Part shown: positions 40,795 through 50,015 of the stretch, piece by piece
How the letters are laid out: every line of letters starts with the position of its first letter
How positions within the stretch are numbered: the stretch's first letter is position 1
NCBI RefSeq assembly: GCF_008386695.1
Contig: NZ_VUOC01000004.1
Location: 994,327-1,058,326 of the forward strand
Source of the DNA: Chitinophaga agrisoli
GTDB lineage: Bacteria; Bacteroidota; Bacteroidia; Chitinophagales; Chitinophagaceae
Direction: 5' to 3'
DNA length: 64,000 bases
The notes under the pieces: model-generated
What the model was told of the DNA's origin: nothing
What the model saw: only the letters and a program-made list of their open reading frames with translations
Database searches by the model: none
Translations under genes and position numbers: made by a program

Positions 40795-41574
40795 TTATCG
40801 CTCCATTGCTCCCGCTTTCATCTTCGCGGTGAGCTCCTTGCCAAAATACCGCTCAATCCCCATTTCTACCAGGTAAATTACCGGCGTAAGTATAATAGCC
40901 ATGGTGAATTTATAGGTATAGTTCACGATGCCAATGGCCAGGATCAGCTGCCAGGGGAATACGCCGCTAAAGGCGATGAACAGTACGATATAACTGTCTA
41001 CAAACTGGGACACAACCGTGGAACCGGTGGCGCGCAGCCATACATGTTTTTCGCCGGTGCGCCGCTTAATATGGTGAAACACCGTCACATCCACGATCTG
41101 GCTCACCAGGAAGGCCACCAGGCTGCCCACAATGATACGCATACCCTGTCCGAATATACCGCTAAAGGCAAACTGCATATTAGGTACGCCGTTCTGCGCC
41201 TGGCTGCTTACCCAAAAATCCGCCGGCGGTACGCCAATAGCCAGGTAAAACATCAGGAACGCATAAGAGATCAGCGCCACCGCTGTATAGGAAATACGGC
41301 GCACCGCCTTGGCGCCGTAATATTCATTCACAATATCCGTCATCACAAACTCCAGCGGCCACAACAGAACGCCACAGGTAAGGCTAAACGATAAATTGTC
41401 CTGCCCAAACAGTGAAAAGGAGGGTATTTTGAGGTTAAACACACTTTCCAGGATCGCATTCAGGGAAAAGATCTTTCCGCCTATACATTCCGCTATCAGC
41501 GCGTTCGCCACAAAAAAACAGGAAAAGATCACGAATAGCTTGGTGGGCTTGTCTTTCAGGATATTACTAATCAT
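40795..41574 (-). CDS. Queuosine precursor transporter (YhhQ/VUT family)
   Basis: The 259-residue membrane protein has about six membrane helices and the VUT/YhhQ pattern: FVANALIAECIGGKIF at the start, PLEFVMTDIVNEYYGAKAVRR in the cytoplasmic loop, and the conserved ATGSTVVSQFVDSYIVL. The family imports queuosine precursors (preQ0, preQ1) for tRNA modification. It overlaps the upstream small membrane gene by 4 nt (ATGA), so the two are coupled. No queuosine biosynthesis gene or preQ1 riboswitch is visible nearby. Confidence 0.92.
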   Translation of the reverse strand: MISNILKDKPTKLFVIFSCFFVANALIAECIGGKIFSLNAILESVFNLKIPSFSLFGQDNLSFSLTCGVLLWPLEFVMTDIVNEYYGAKAVRRISYTAVALISYAFLMFYLAIGVPPADFWVSSQAQNGVPNMQFAFSGIFGQGMRIIVGSLVAFLVSQIVDVTVFHHIKRRTGEKHVWLRATGSTVVSQFVDSYIVLFIAFSGVFPWQLILAIGIVNYTYKFTMAIILTPVIYLVEMGIERYFGKELTAKMKAGAMER

Positions 41575-41846
41575 ACGAGTATTTGAACGATCAATATTAT
41601 AATGTTAAGGATAAGCAGGTAACCGGGTAGCTCTTTCCACGTAACCTTGTTAGCCAGCAGCAGGATGAATGCCAGCAGGATAGTTAGGATATTCACAGGC
41701 ATGGCCACTATATAGCCCAATACCACCATATGTTTGAACACTCCTGACAGATCTCCGTGCCGCTCCGTAATACGTAAAAACCACCCCACGAGGTAGCAAA
41801 GATTGCATATAAATACGAATTTCAACAAAAATTTAACAAGACCCAT
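41571..41846 (-). CDS. Small membrane protein, function unknown
   Basis: The 91-residue protein is almost entirely hydrophobic, with three predicted membrane helices (about residues 4-22, 40-62 and 70-90) and no known motif. Its stop overlaps the start of the queuosine precursor transporter by 4 nt, suggesting coupled expression; it could be an accessory subunit. Divergent from the YfhO gene with a 66-nt spacer. Confidence 0.75.
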   Translation of the reverse strand: MGLVKFLLKFVFICNLCYLVGWFLRITERHGDLSGVFKHMVVLGYIVAMPVNILTILLAFILLLANKVTWKELPGYLLILNIIILIVQILV

Positions 41847-41912
41847 AAAGGCGAAAATAGTAACCGAAAATAATATATTTGCTACTTATCCTTTTAAAGC
41901 ACACCATTAAAT

Positions 41913-44438
41913 ATGAAGAACAACCGGCTGAAGGCGTTGTTGCCACATCTGATAGCAGTAGTTGCCCTCCTGGTACTGGCGGTACTGTATTGCAAACCAG
42001 CGCTGGACGGCAAAGTATTGAGCCAGAGCGATGTTACGCAATGGACGGCCATGGCCAAGGAATCAAACGATTATAAGGCTACACACGGCATTACGCCGCT
42101 GTGGACCACCTCCATGTTTGGCGGTATGCCTACCTACCAGCTTTCTATGGAAACTGGTTACTCCTTTGGCAGCATTATACCCACCATCCTCACGCTGGGC
42201 CTGCCAAAGCCCATTAATGTGCTGTTCCTGGCGGCCCTTTGTTTCTATTTCCTGTGTGTTGTGCTGGGGGCCCGCTCCTGGATAGGATTCCTGGGCGCGG
42301 TGGCCTATACCTATTCCAGTTACGATCCCATCATCATCAGCGCGGGTCACGATACCAAAATGCTGGCCCTGGCCTATCTGCCGGCGGTAGTAGCAGGTAT
42401 TGTGCTTATCACCCGCAAAAGATATATACTGGGCGGCGCTATCGCGGCCCTGTCGATCACCTACCTGATCTCGGCCAACCACCTGCAGATGACCTATTAT
42501 TTCTTCCTGCTGCTGGGTGTTATTGGCATTGCTTACGTGGTATACTGTATCCTGCATAAAGAGATCAAACACCTGATCATCAGCGCGGCGGTACTGCTGG
42601 GCGCTGTAGTATTGGGCATGGGCTCTAACGCCACTACCCTGTGGACTACCTACGAGTACTCCCACGCCAGTAACCGTGGCGGTAAATCAGAATTAACGCC
42701 GCTGCCCGGTACAGAAGGCCAGAAAACATCCGGCGGCCTGGATAAGGACTATGCCTTCCAGTGGAGCTATGGCAAACTGGAAACCCTTACCCTGCTGGCC
42801 CCCAATATCTATGGCGGTAGTTCCGGCGGATCCCTGGGCACCAATTCAGAAACCTATAAGGTCATGACCGGCATGGGCTACCCTGCCCCCCAGGTAGAAC
42901 AAATGATCAAATCCTGGCCTTTATACTGGGGCGATCAATCTGCCTCCATAGGCACTGCCGGTCCGGTATACTTTGGCGTAGTTATATGTTTACTGGCGAT
43001 CTTAGGCCTGTTCATTGTACGCTCCTGGCATAAATGGTGGCTGATAGGCGTAAGCGTATTTGCCATTTTCCTGGCCTGGGGCAGCAACCTGCAGGCTTTC
43101 AACTACTTCCTGTTTGATCACCTGCCTTTATACAGCAAGTTCCGCGCCCCGGCGCAAGCGCTGGTGATCCCGCAGCTTACCTTTGCCATCCTGGCTGTAA
43201 TGGCCCTCAATGAACTGGTAACAGGCTCCCTGCCCAAAGCAGCACTGCTGAAACACGTTAAATGGAGCGGTATGATCGTTGGCGGCCTGCTGGTGATATT
43301 GTTGCTTATCTCCGGCTCCATGTCCTATACCAACGCTACCAATAACCCGGATAAACCCGGCGGCGATGACTACTTCCGCATGCAGATAACACAGGCCACG
43401 CAAAACAATGCCACGGCTACGGATAGTATCATGAAAGCCCTGCGGGAGGACCGCGAATCCCTGTACCGCAACGATGTGCTGCGTTCCCTGCTTATTGGCG
43501 GTATCGCTTTTGCCCTGCTCTGGTTCTTCCTCAAAGGCAAAGTGAATCCGAATCTCCTCATCGGCGGCATGATCGTGCTGGTGATGTTTGACCTGCTGCA
43601 GGTGGACCAACGCTACCTGAGCAACGACGATTTTAAGGACGCCAATACGTACAGTAGTTATTTCCAGCCCTCGCCTGCAGATCAGCAGATCCTGCAGGAT
43701 AAGGACCCGTATTACCGTGTATACAATACCACCAGCCCCAGCGGCCCGTTCTCCGATGCGATGACCTCCTACTTCCACAAAAGCATAGGCGGTTACCACG
43801 CGGCTAAGCTCCAGTTATACCTGGACCTCATTGAGCGCCAGATCTCTAAGAATAACATCCAGGTGCTGAACATGCTGAACACCAAATATGTGATCCAGCA
43901 AGGCCCGGACGGACAGCCGGTGGCACATCGTAATCCGGACGCACTGGGTAATGTATGGTTTGTAAAACATATCCAATGGGTACCAAACGCAGATGCGGAA
44001 ATGGGCGCTCTGGACCACATCAACCCGAAAGATACAGTCGTGATAGACCAGCGCTATAAAGCAGACGTAAAAGGCGAGCCTGCCTATGATTCCACTGCCA
44101 GCATCCGGCTCGTTGCCAATGACCTGAATAAGATCTCCTACAGCTATAAGGCCTCCACACCGCAATTTGCGGTATTCTCTGAGATCTATTATGAGAAAGG
44201 CTGGAAAGCGTTCATCGATGGTCAGCAAGCGCCTTATGCCAGGGTTAACTACGTACTGAGAGGCATGCTGGTACCCGCAGGCAGCCATACTATTGAGTTC
44301 CGCTTTGAACCAGCGTCTTACTACACTGGCAATAAGATCACGCTTATAAGTTACCTTGTTATGTTCATCGCATTAGCAGGCGGTATTTTCATCAGCATAC
44401 GTAACCAGAAAAAGCAACAACAACCGGCAGCTGCATAA
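41913..44438 (+). CDS. YfhO-family membrane protein
   Basis: The 841-residue protein has about twelve or more membrane helices and the YfhO pattern: an early acidic loop in SQSDVTQWTAMAKES, then LWTTSMFGGMPTYQLSM, and the GSNATTLWTTYEYSHASNRGG segment. Residues 560-800 form a soluble periplasmic domain, followed by a last helix. YfhO proteins belong to the GT-C-like group; in Firmicutes they glycosylate lipoteichoic acid, in Bacteroidota the acceptor is unknown. The downstream glycosyltransferase overlaps by one nucleotide, which supports a role in surface polysaccharide assembly (inference). Confidence 0.88.
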   Translation: MKNNRLKALLPHLIAVVALLVLAVLYCKPALDGKVLSQSDVTQWTAMAKESNDYKATHGITPLWTTSMFGGMPTYQLSMETGYSFGSIIPTILTLGLPKPINVLFLAALCFYFLCVVLGARSWIGFLGAVAYTYSSYDPIIISAGHDTKMLALAYLPAVVAGIVLITRKRYILGGAIAALSITYLISANHLQMTYYFFLLLGVIGIAYVVYCILHKEIKHLIISAAVLLGAVVLGMGSNATTLWTTYEYSHASNRGGKSELTPLPGTEGQKTSGGLDKDYAFQWSYGKLETLTLLAPNIYGGSSGGSLGTNSETYKVMTGMGYPAPQVEQMIKSWPLYWGDQSASIGTAGPVYFGVVICLLAILGLFIVRSWHKWWLIGVSVFAIFLAWGSNLQAFNYFLFDHLPLYSKFRAPAQALVIPQLTFAILAVMALNELVTGSLPKAALLKHVKWSGMIVGGLLVILLLISGSMSYTNATNNPDKPGGDDYFRMQITQATQNNATATDSIMKALREDRESLYRNDVLRSLLIGGIAFALLWFFLKGKVNPNLLIGGMIVLVMFDLLQVDQRYLSNDDFKDANTYSSYFQPSPADQQILQDKDPYYRVYNTTSPSGPFSDAMTSYFHKSIGGYHAAKLQLYLDLIERQISKNNIQVLNMLNTKYVIQQGPDGQPVAHRNPDALGNVWFVKHIQWVPNADAEMGALDHINPKDTVVIDQRYKADVKGEPAYDSTASIRLVANDLNKISYSYKASTPQFAVFSEIYYEKGWKAFIDGQQAPYARVNYVLRGMLVPAGSHTIEFRFEPASYYTGNKITLISYLVMFIALAGGIFISIRNQKKQQQPAAA

Positions 44439-45556
44439 TGCGTATACTCGGCATTGTATCATATAAATACCTGCCCGCCCGTACCGGTGGAGAGATATGC
44501 ATAGCAGATTTTCATGCATACCTGACCAGGTATTGCGAGCATACGGTGGCTTCCGTAGAGGCCAACAGGCCGGAAAGCCCCCTGCCCTACAAACTATGGC
44601 CGGCGTTTTCCAATAGCCCTTTCCGCTATATGGATCCGCGTAATATCAGTACCCTGGCGGCCGCCATACGGCAACAGGGCGTCCAGATCCTGCATATAGA
44701 GCATCCTTATACCGGCTGGCTGGCCGTGCTGCTCAAAGCGCGTACCCGCTGCAAACTGGTGGTACATTCCCGTAATATAGAGGCAGACCGTTTCCGCAGC
44801 TTAGGCAAGTGGTGGTGGCCCCTGCTTCGTGCCTATGAAGGCTGGGTACACCGCCAGGCCCATCACAGCTTCTTCATTAGCCAGGAAGACGCTGACCGGG
44901 CCATTGCCCTTTACAGGCTCGCGCCTCAGAAAGTGAGCGTGGCTACATTCGGCGTTACCCCGCCCGCTACCCCGCCAGACCGGGACTTACTGCGCCCGCA
45001 GATCTGCGCGGCACACGGCATACCGGAAAATAGCATCATCTATTGCTTTAACGGGGCCATGGGCTACCTTCCCAACCAACGGGCCGTACGTGTGATACTT
45101 ACGGAAATATACCCGCTGCTGCAGGCGCATCCGGATCATCCGTATGTGATCATGATCAGCGGAAAAGGATTGCCGGAAGAGCTGGTACAACAAATAACCG
45201 CCACCAACGGTAAAGTGATCTACACCGGCTTTGTGCCCAGCATAGCAGAATACCTGGTAGCGGCGGATGTTTTTATCAACCCCGTGATAGAAGGCGGCGG
45301 CATAAAGACCAAGGTAGTAGAAGCGCTTTCCTACAATAAAACAATTGTATCCACTGCCAGCGGGGCCATGGGCGTAAATACCGCTGTATGCGGCGATAAG
45401 CTGCGGATAGCGCCGGATAAGGACTGGCATCAGTTTGTACGGCTCATGAAACAGCATGAGAACATCACCGATCCAACACCGCCCGCTTTCTTCGATTACT
45501 ACAGCAATGATAACATTGCCCGCGGCGCAGCAGCCACCATGCAAACATTGATCTAA
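44438..45556 (+). CDS. Glycosyltransferase family 4-like
   Basis: The 372-residue protein has the two Rossmann domains of a GT-B glycosyltransferase: YKYLPARTGGEICIADFHAY at the start with a Gly-Gly loop, the middle strand VVHSRNIEADRF, and the donor-site GFVPSIAEYLVAADVFINP followed by GGGIKTKVVEALSY with the acidic-residue region. It probably transfers an activated sugar to a lipid or polysaccharide. It overlaps the YfhO gene by one nt and ends at a terminator, so the two form a two-gene operon. Confidence 0.85.
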   Translation: MRILGIVSYKYLPARTGGEICIADFHAYLTRYCEHTVASVEANRPESPLPYKLWPAFSNSPFRYMDPRNISTLAAAIRQQGVQILHIEHPYTGWLAVLLKARTRCKLVVHSRNIEADRFRSLGKWWWPLLRAYEGWVHRQAHHSFFISQEDADRAIALYRLAPQKVSVATFGVTPPATPPDRDLLRPQICAAHGIPENSIIYCFNGAMGYLPNQRAVRVILTEIYPLLQAHPDHPYVIMISGKGLPEELVQQITATNGKVIYTGFVPSIAEYLVAADVFINPVIEGGGIKTKVVEALSYNKTIVSTASGAMGVNTAVCGDKLRIAPDKDWHQFVRLMKQHENITDPTPPAFFDYYSNDNIARGAAATMQTLI

Positions 45557-45571
45557 GCTTATTACATAAAC

Positions 45572-45606
45572 AAAACGGCCGTCCCCTGTCTGGAGACGGC
45601 CGTTTT
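45572..45606. terminator. Bidirectional terminator
   Basis: AAAACGGCCGTC and GACGGCCGTTTT form a perfect 12-bp stem with an 11-nt loop between convergent genes. Confidence 0.93.
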
Positions 45607-45626
45607 ATTTTAATACTTATGTACCG

Positions 45627-48600
45627 CTATTGTGCCACCACGATCCCTTTGCTCCGGATCGCCTTACCATCGCTCCACACGATCTTATAATAGCCGTTGG
45701 GTATACCGCTCAGGCTTAGCTGTGTTTTAACAGTACCCGGCGCTATCACCGCTGTTTTGATCACATGCCCCAGCAGGTCTGTTACCTGTAATAAAGCGCT
45801 GCCGGTTATAGCCGGATGCTCTACCCAGGTATAACCCGCGGCGGGGTTGGGGTATACTTTTACATCACCCGTAACTGCTGATGCAGAAGATATCTTTTGA
45901 GGCCCCGCCAAACGCGCACCCTGTGCCAATGGCGAGGGTATATAATTGAAGAAACTACCAGGGAAAAAGCCACCAGCCGTTATCACAACTATAGGTCCCG
46001 TTTCGCCCTGTCCAACCACCGCTATGATCATATTGGGAGAAACAACCTGGAAAGACGCAGCGGGCTGGTTATTGAAGCGTACCTGTGTACTGCTGCCGGG
46101 CATAAAATTGGCCCCGTTAATCGTAACAATAGTACCTGGCCCTCCACTTTGGGGCGAGGCAGAAAAGATCACCGGTGCGGGAATCAATCCCAGCCAATTA
46201 TAGCTAGCAGTTCCCGTTGGGGCAACTACCTGTATGGTAATGTTAGTACCCTGCAGGTTAAACGGCACAAAGACCCTGATCACAGAATCAGCCTGCACAT
46301 AAAAACTGGCCGCCATTCCGCTGAAATAAACGGCTGTTGTACCGGTAAAGTTTTTCCCATAGATGTAAACCTGAGCTCCGGCAGCGGCTGCATAGGGATT
46401 CAGTTGCGTAATTGTCGGCGGTGGTAAATAGGTGAAGCCGCCCAATTGATTACTGCCGTTAGCGGTGACTACTGTCACAGCGCCGCTGGCGCCCTGCCCC
46501 ACCGTTGCAAGGATAACCCCGTCAGACTGTACGCTGAATGAGGTAGCGGCAACGCCGCCAAAACGTACCGCCGTAGCGCCCGTAAACCGTTTGCCGGTGA
46601 TCGTTACCTGTGTGCCTGTTGCCGCAGATGCAGGACTGATCTGGTTGATAAGCGGCAGGTTATGGCCAAATACAAACCCGCCCTTACTACCTGTTCCATT
46701 CACCGTAGTAACGGTTACCGGCCCGCTGGCGCCGCTGCCCACTTTTGCTGTAATAAGCCTTGCTGACTGAAACGAGAACGAGGCGGCCGGTGTTCCTCCA
46801 AACGTCACGGCGGTAACGCCGGCAAAGTTAGCGCCATTAATAGTGACAGTAGCGTCCTCCGTACCCAGCGTTGGTGTAAAGGAAGTGATAACCGGTACAT
46901 ACTGGTAGGTAAATCCATCCTTGGTGGCGCTTTGGCCATTATCTGCCGTTACGGTAACAACGAGCGGCGTACTGCTGAAACCATCAATACCCACCACTGC
47001 TTTAAGCTCCGAAGATGACACCCTTATAACAGAAAGGGCGGGTATATTTCCGAAGCGCACATTGCTTGACAACAGCCCTGTGCCTACGATCGTAACGGTA
47101 TCGTATGGTTTGGCGGCCGTAGGGCTGAATGACGATATTTTAGGTAACCATCCAAAACTGGAGGGAAGGTTGGTTATACCCACTTGTGTGGCCACAACGA
47201 CATCCCCACCCGTTCCGTGTTTGGATACCACCGCTTTTATGATCGTGTCTGATACTACAATAAATGACGACGCCAGCGTATCCCCAAAAGTTACGCCTAC
47301 GGCGCTGGTAAAATTGATCCCTTTAAGCGTAACGGTATCCCCACTGGCAGCCATACTGGGCGTAATGGATGTAAGCACCGGCTGCCCCGCTTTAGTAGCC
47401 TTATTCCATATGATGGTGATCATGCTGGTAAATGGCTCTGTAGTAGCGGCCCCTATCAGGTCCGGCCGGCCATCTCCATCCAGGTCGCCCGCGGCAATAC
47501 CACCCAATACTGCAGCAGAGAAGTCCGTCCGGGCCGCAAAAGCCAGGCTTCCTGCGCTGCTGTTATTCTTAAATACTGAATAAACATTATTGCTGGCCGC
47601 TATCAGGTCCGCCTTACCGTCGCCGTTATAATCGCAAACAGTTACGTCAATAGCGGGTCCCGCTGTGGCATAACTTACCGCTGCATCAAAACTTATAGTG
47701 CCAACGCTGCTGGTATTACGGAAAACAGCTACACCATTGGCCGTACTGACGATCACATCCGGCCGGCCGTCTCCATCCACATCGCCGCTTACAACAGTTT
47801 GCGCCGTGCTGTCTGCCGTCAATTCCATCCTGTCACTGAAAGAAACCATGCCAGACGCGCTGGAATTCCGTACTACAGAGATCAGGCGGGTGCCTGCATT
47901 CACAACGGCGGCATCTGCCCGCCCATCTCCGTCAAAATCATCTAATGCGAGAGAGGAAGCACTGTCATATACAGGCGTGCTCACTGCTGAGTCAAAGCTG
48001 AACGCAGACCCCGTGGTAGTATTCCTGAAAACAGCCAGCCGGTCATCACTCAGTAGTATCACATCCGGCTTTCCGTCACCATCAAAATCCCTTATCCGTA
48101 CGCCGGTGGGTCTACCGTTTACAGGCACGCTGGTCGTGGTAAAAGAGAACGGAGCTTCAAAAATGCTGGTGTTTCTCTGCGCCACAAATACATTCGATTG
48201 GCTATACGTTGACACTATGTCCAGCCGGGTGTCACCGTCCAAGTCTCCCACGTCGGCGCTTGTTAGCTGACCGGCCACAGGCGCATTTAGATGCTGCTTT
48301 ACCGCAAAACTGATAAGACCATGATCGCTGATGTTCCTGCTTAAACTAATACCGTTGGGATCAGGTACGATCAGGTCCGGAAAACGGTCCGAATCAAGAT
48401 CTCCCAGAAGAGGCCTTTTAAGAACACCGGCGCCCATCACCCAATAAAAGTTAAATTTAAAGGATGCATTTGTCAGAACGGTATCCGTGCCATCAAAGGT
48501 CGGCATAAAGGCCCGGCGGGTATACGCGGTGCTGCCATTTACGGTTACTGCAATAGGCGCATAAGTGGCGCCCATCGGCACGTATACCACAATCGAATCG

Positions 48601-48836
48601 GCCGTTACCGTTCTTAAAGCCGCCCGTACCGCACCAAAATAAACGTTAATGTTTTGTCCTGACGTTGGCTTAAGATTACTTCCACGGATCGTCACCAACG
48701 TTTCGGGCTTACCGGAAGCAGGATTAAAATCAGTAATGCTCGTTTGGGCAAAAAGTGAAGCGGTAATTAAAAAAGATGTGAACAAAGCACAAATAAACTT
48801 CCATATAGGTGTAGGAAGTGGGTACAAACATTTCAT
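45627..48836 (-). CDS. IPT/TIG and FG-GAP protein, type IX secreted
   Basis: The 1069-residue exported protein has a signal peptide (cleavage near SLFAQ), a first IPT/TIG domain (ITDFNPASGKPETLVTIRG), then FG-GAP/VCBS repeats with calcium-binding DLDGDGRPD motifs (about residues 130-490), then about six more IPT/TIG domains (for example ITPSMAASGDTVTLKG), and a C-terminal type A sorting domain (VYPNPAAG at about residue 990). This architecture indicates secretion by the type IX system and surface attachment, with adhesion or scaffold roles. The internal repeats are strongly similar in DNA, so assembly errors are possible. Confidence 0.9.
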   Translation of the reverse strand: MKCLYPLPTPIWKFICALFTSFLITASLFAQTSITDFNPASGKPETLVTIRGSNLKPTSGQNINVYFGAVRAALRTVTADSIVVYVPMGATYAPIAVTVNGSTAYTRRAFMPTFDGTDTVLTNASFKFNFYWVMGAGVLKRPLLGDLDSDRFPDLIVPDPNGISLSRNISDHGLISFAVKQHLNAPVAGQLTSADVGDLDGDTRLDIVSTYSQSNVFVAQRNTSIFEAPFSFTTTSVPVNGRPTGVRIRDFDGDGKPDVILLSDDRLAVFRNTTTGSAFSFDSAVSTPVYDSASSLALDDFDGDGRADAAVVNAGTRLISVVRNSSASGMVSFSDRMELTADSTAQTVVSGDVDGDGRPDVIVSTANGVAVFRNTSSVGTISFDAAVSYATAGPAIDVTVCDYNGDGKADLIAASNNVYSVFKNNSSAGSLAFAARTDFSAAVLGGIAAGDLDGDGRPDLIGAATTEPFTSMITIIWNKATKAGQPVLTSITPSMAASGDTVTLKGINFTSAVGVTFGDTLASSFIVVSDTIIKAVVSKHGTGGDVVVATQVGITNLPSSFGWLPKISSFSPTAAKPYDTVTIVGTGLLSSNVRFGNIPALSVIRVSSSELKAVVGIDGFSSTPLVVTVTADNGQSATKDGFTYQYVPVITSFTPTLGTEDATVTINGANFAGVTAVTFGGTPAASFSFQSARLITAKVGSGASGPVTVTTVNGTGSKGGFVFGHNLPLINQISPASAATGTQVTITGKRFTGATAVRFGGVAATSFSVQSDGVILATVGQGASGAVTVVTANGSNQLGGFTYLPPPTITQLNPYAAAAGAQVYIYGKNFTGTTAVYFSGMAASFYVQADSVIRVFVPFNLQGTNITIQVVAPTGTASYNWLGLIPAPVIFSASPQSGGPGTIVTINGANFMPGSSTQVRFNNQPAASFQVVSPNMIIAVVGQGETGPIVVITAGGFFPGSFFNYIPSPLAQGARLAGPQKISSASAVTGDVKVYPNPAAGYTWVEHPAITGSALLQVTDLLGHVIKTAVIAPGTVKTQLSLSGIPNGYYKIVWSDGKAIRSKGIVVAQ

Positions 48837-48957
48837 AGTAGGGTTTATTTAAATTCGCATAAAGATAAATAACAATTGATCGCCAAATTATATTTGTCGT
48901 CCAAAATACTACATTCGTGGTACCGTCAACTTATCTCTGAAAATCCAAAACGCTCCC

Positions 48958-49974
48958 CTACAATACTTTATAAAAATGCGGCCTGTTACGTATGATCGTA
49001 GGCGTTAATGCCCATAACCGCAGCATATTCCCCGTAAATTTAGCCGCCTGGCCCCAGTATTTAAAAGGATTCCTGCCATGAAACAGGTTATCAAAAAAGC
49101 TGCACACAAAAAACACCGGCACAGCAAACGTATAATTCAGCAGCAATACCAGGAACCATAATACCCCATATTGCTTACGTACGCGTAAATGATTGGATAC
49201 CATCAGCTGCAGGCCCTTGCGGCTATACAGGTCATAATAGCCCTGCCCCGTGGCGGCAAATGTGGCATTGGCGGTTGCCCCCTGCAGGTGTATCACATGC
49301 AGGTCTCCATATACCACCAGTTTGCCCACCCGCATAATACGGCTGCACCACTCCGTTTCCTCCGCATACAGGAAAAAGTCCTCGTCCATCAGGCCGGCCT
49401 GCTGTATGGTAGCCTTTTTTACCATCAGGAAAGCCCCGTTGATCCAGTCCACCTCCTGTGCGGCGCCGGCTGCTTCCACACTGGGCGCTTTGGTTTTCAT
49501 GGCAAAGGCCACGCTGCGCAGCAACCTGCCCCAGTAAGGCAAAGGCAGTAAATGATTCAGTCCGCCTTTCATAAAATAGGCGCCGGTGATCTGGGGGCTA
49601 CCGTCTTCATTCAACAGCTGTACGCCGCAGGCAGCTACGCCTAACGTATCTCTGAAGCGCTGTACGCAACGGTCCAGCGCACGGTCCAGCACAATCGTAT
49701 CCGGGTTCAGGAGTAGCAGGTGTTCGCCTTGCGCAATACGTAAACCGGCATTATTGGCACGTGCAAAACCGGCATTATTATCCATCTGTACCCACCGTAC
49801 CTGCGGAAAAACCTGCAGGATCACCTCCCGGCTCTCATCCTGCGAATGATTATCCACCACAATGATCTCATAGCTAAGATCCTGTGTTTCTGCGATAACG
49901 GAGCGTATACAACCGGTAATAAGCTGGTAACTGCGATAATTGACAATGATAATGGACAGCTGCATGGGTTGCAA
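48958..49974 (-). CDS. Glycosyltransferase family 2 (rhamnosyltransferase-like)
   Basis: The 338-residue protein has a GT-A fold: LSIIIVNYRSYQLITGCIRS, the nucleotide-sugar Asp in EIIVVDNHSQDESR, and LLLNPDTIVLDRAL with the DxD-like metal site. The EVDWINGAFLMVKK and ETEWCSRIMR motifs match WbbL-type rhamnosyltransferases. The C-terminal helix (about residues 270-300) may associate with the membrane. It is divergent from the flippase gene with a 41-nt spacer. Confidence 0.9.
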   Translation of the reverse strand: MQPMQLSIIIVNYRSYQLITGCIRSVIAETQDLSYEIIVVDNHSQDESREVILQVFPQVRWVQMDNNAGFARANNAGLRIAQGEHLLLLNPDTIVLDRALDRCVQRFRDTLGVAACGVQLLNEDGSPQITGAYFMKGGLNHLLPLPYWGRLLRSVAFAMKTKAPSVEAAGAAQEVDWINGAFLMVKKATIQQAGLMDEDFFLYAEETEWCSRIMRVGKLVVYGDLHVIHLQGATANATFAATGQGYYDLYSRKGLQLMVSNHLRVRKQYGVLWFLVLLLNYTFAVPVFFVCSFFDNLFHGRNPFKYWGQAAKFTGNMLRLWALTPTIIRNRPHFYKVL

Positions 49975-50015
49975 AATAAATAATATCTTTAAACCTTAAT
50001 CACCAGCCAAGCTAT

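Noticed and set aside
40723-41394. 223-codon plus-strand frame
   Set aside because: It is antisense to the queuosine precursor transporter and has no recognisable protein features.
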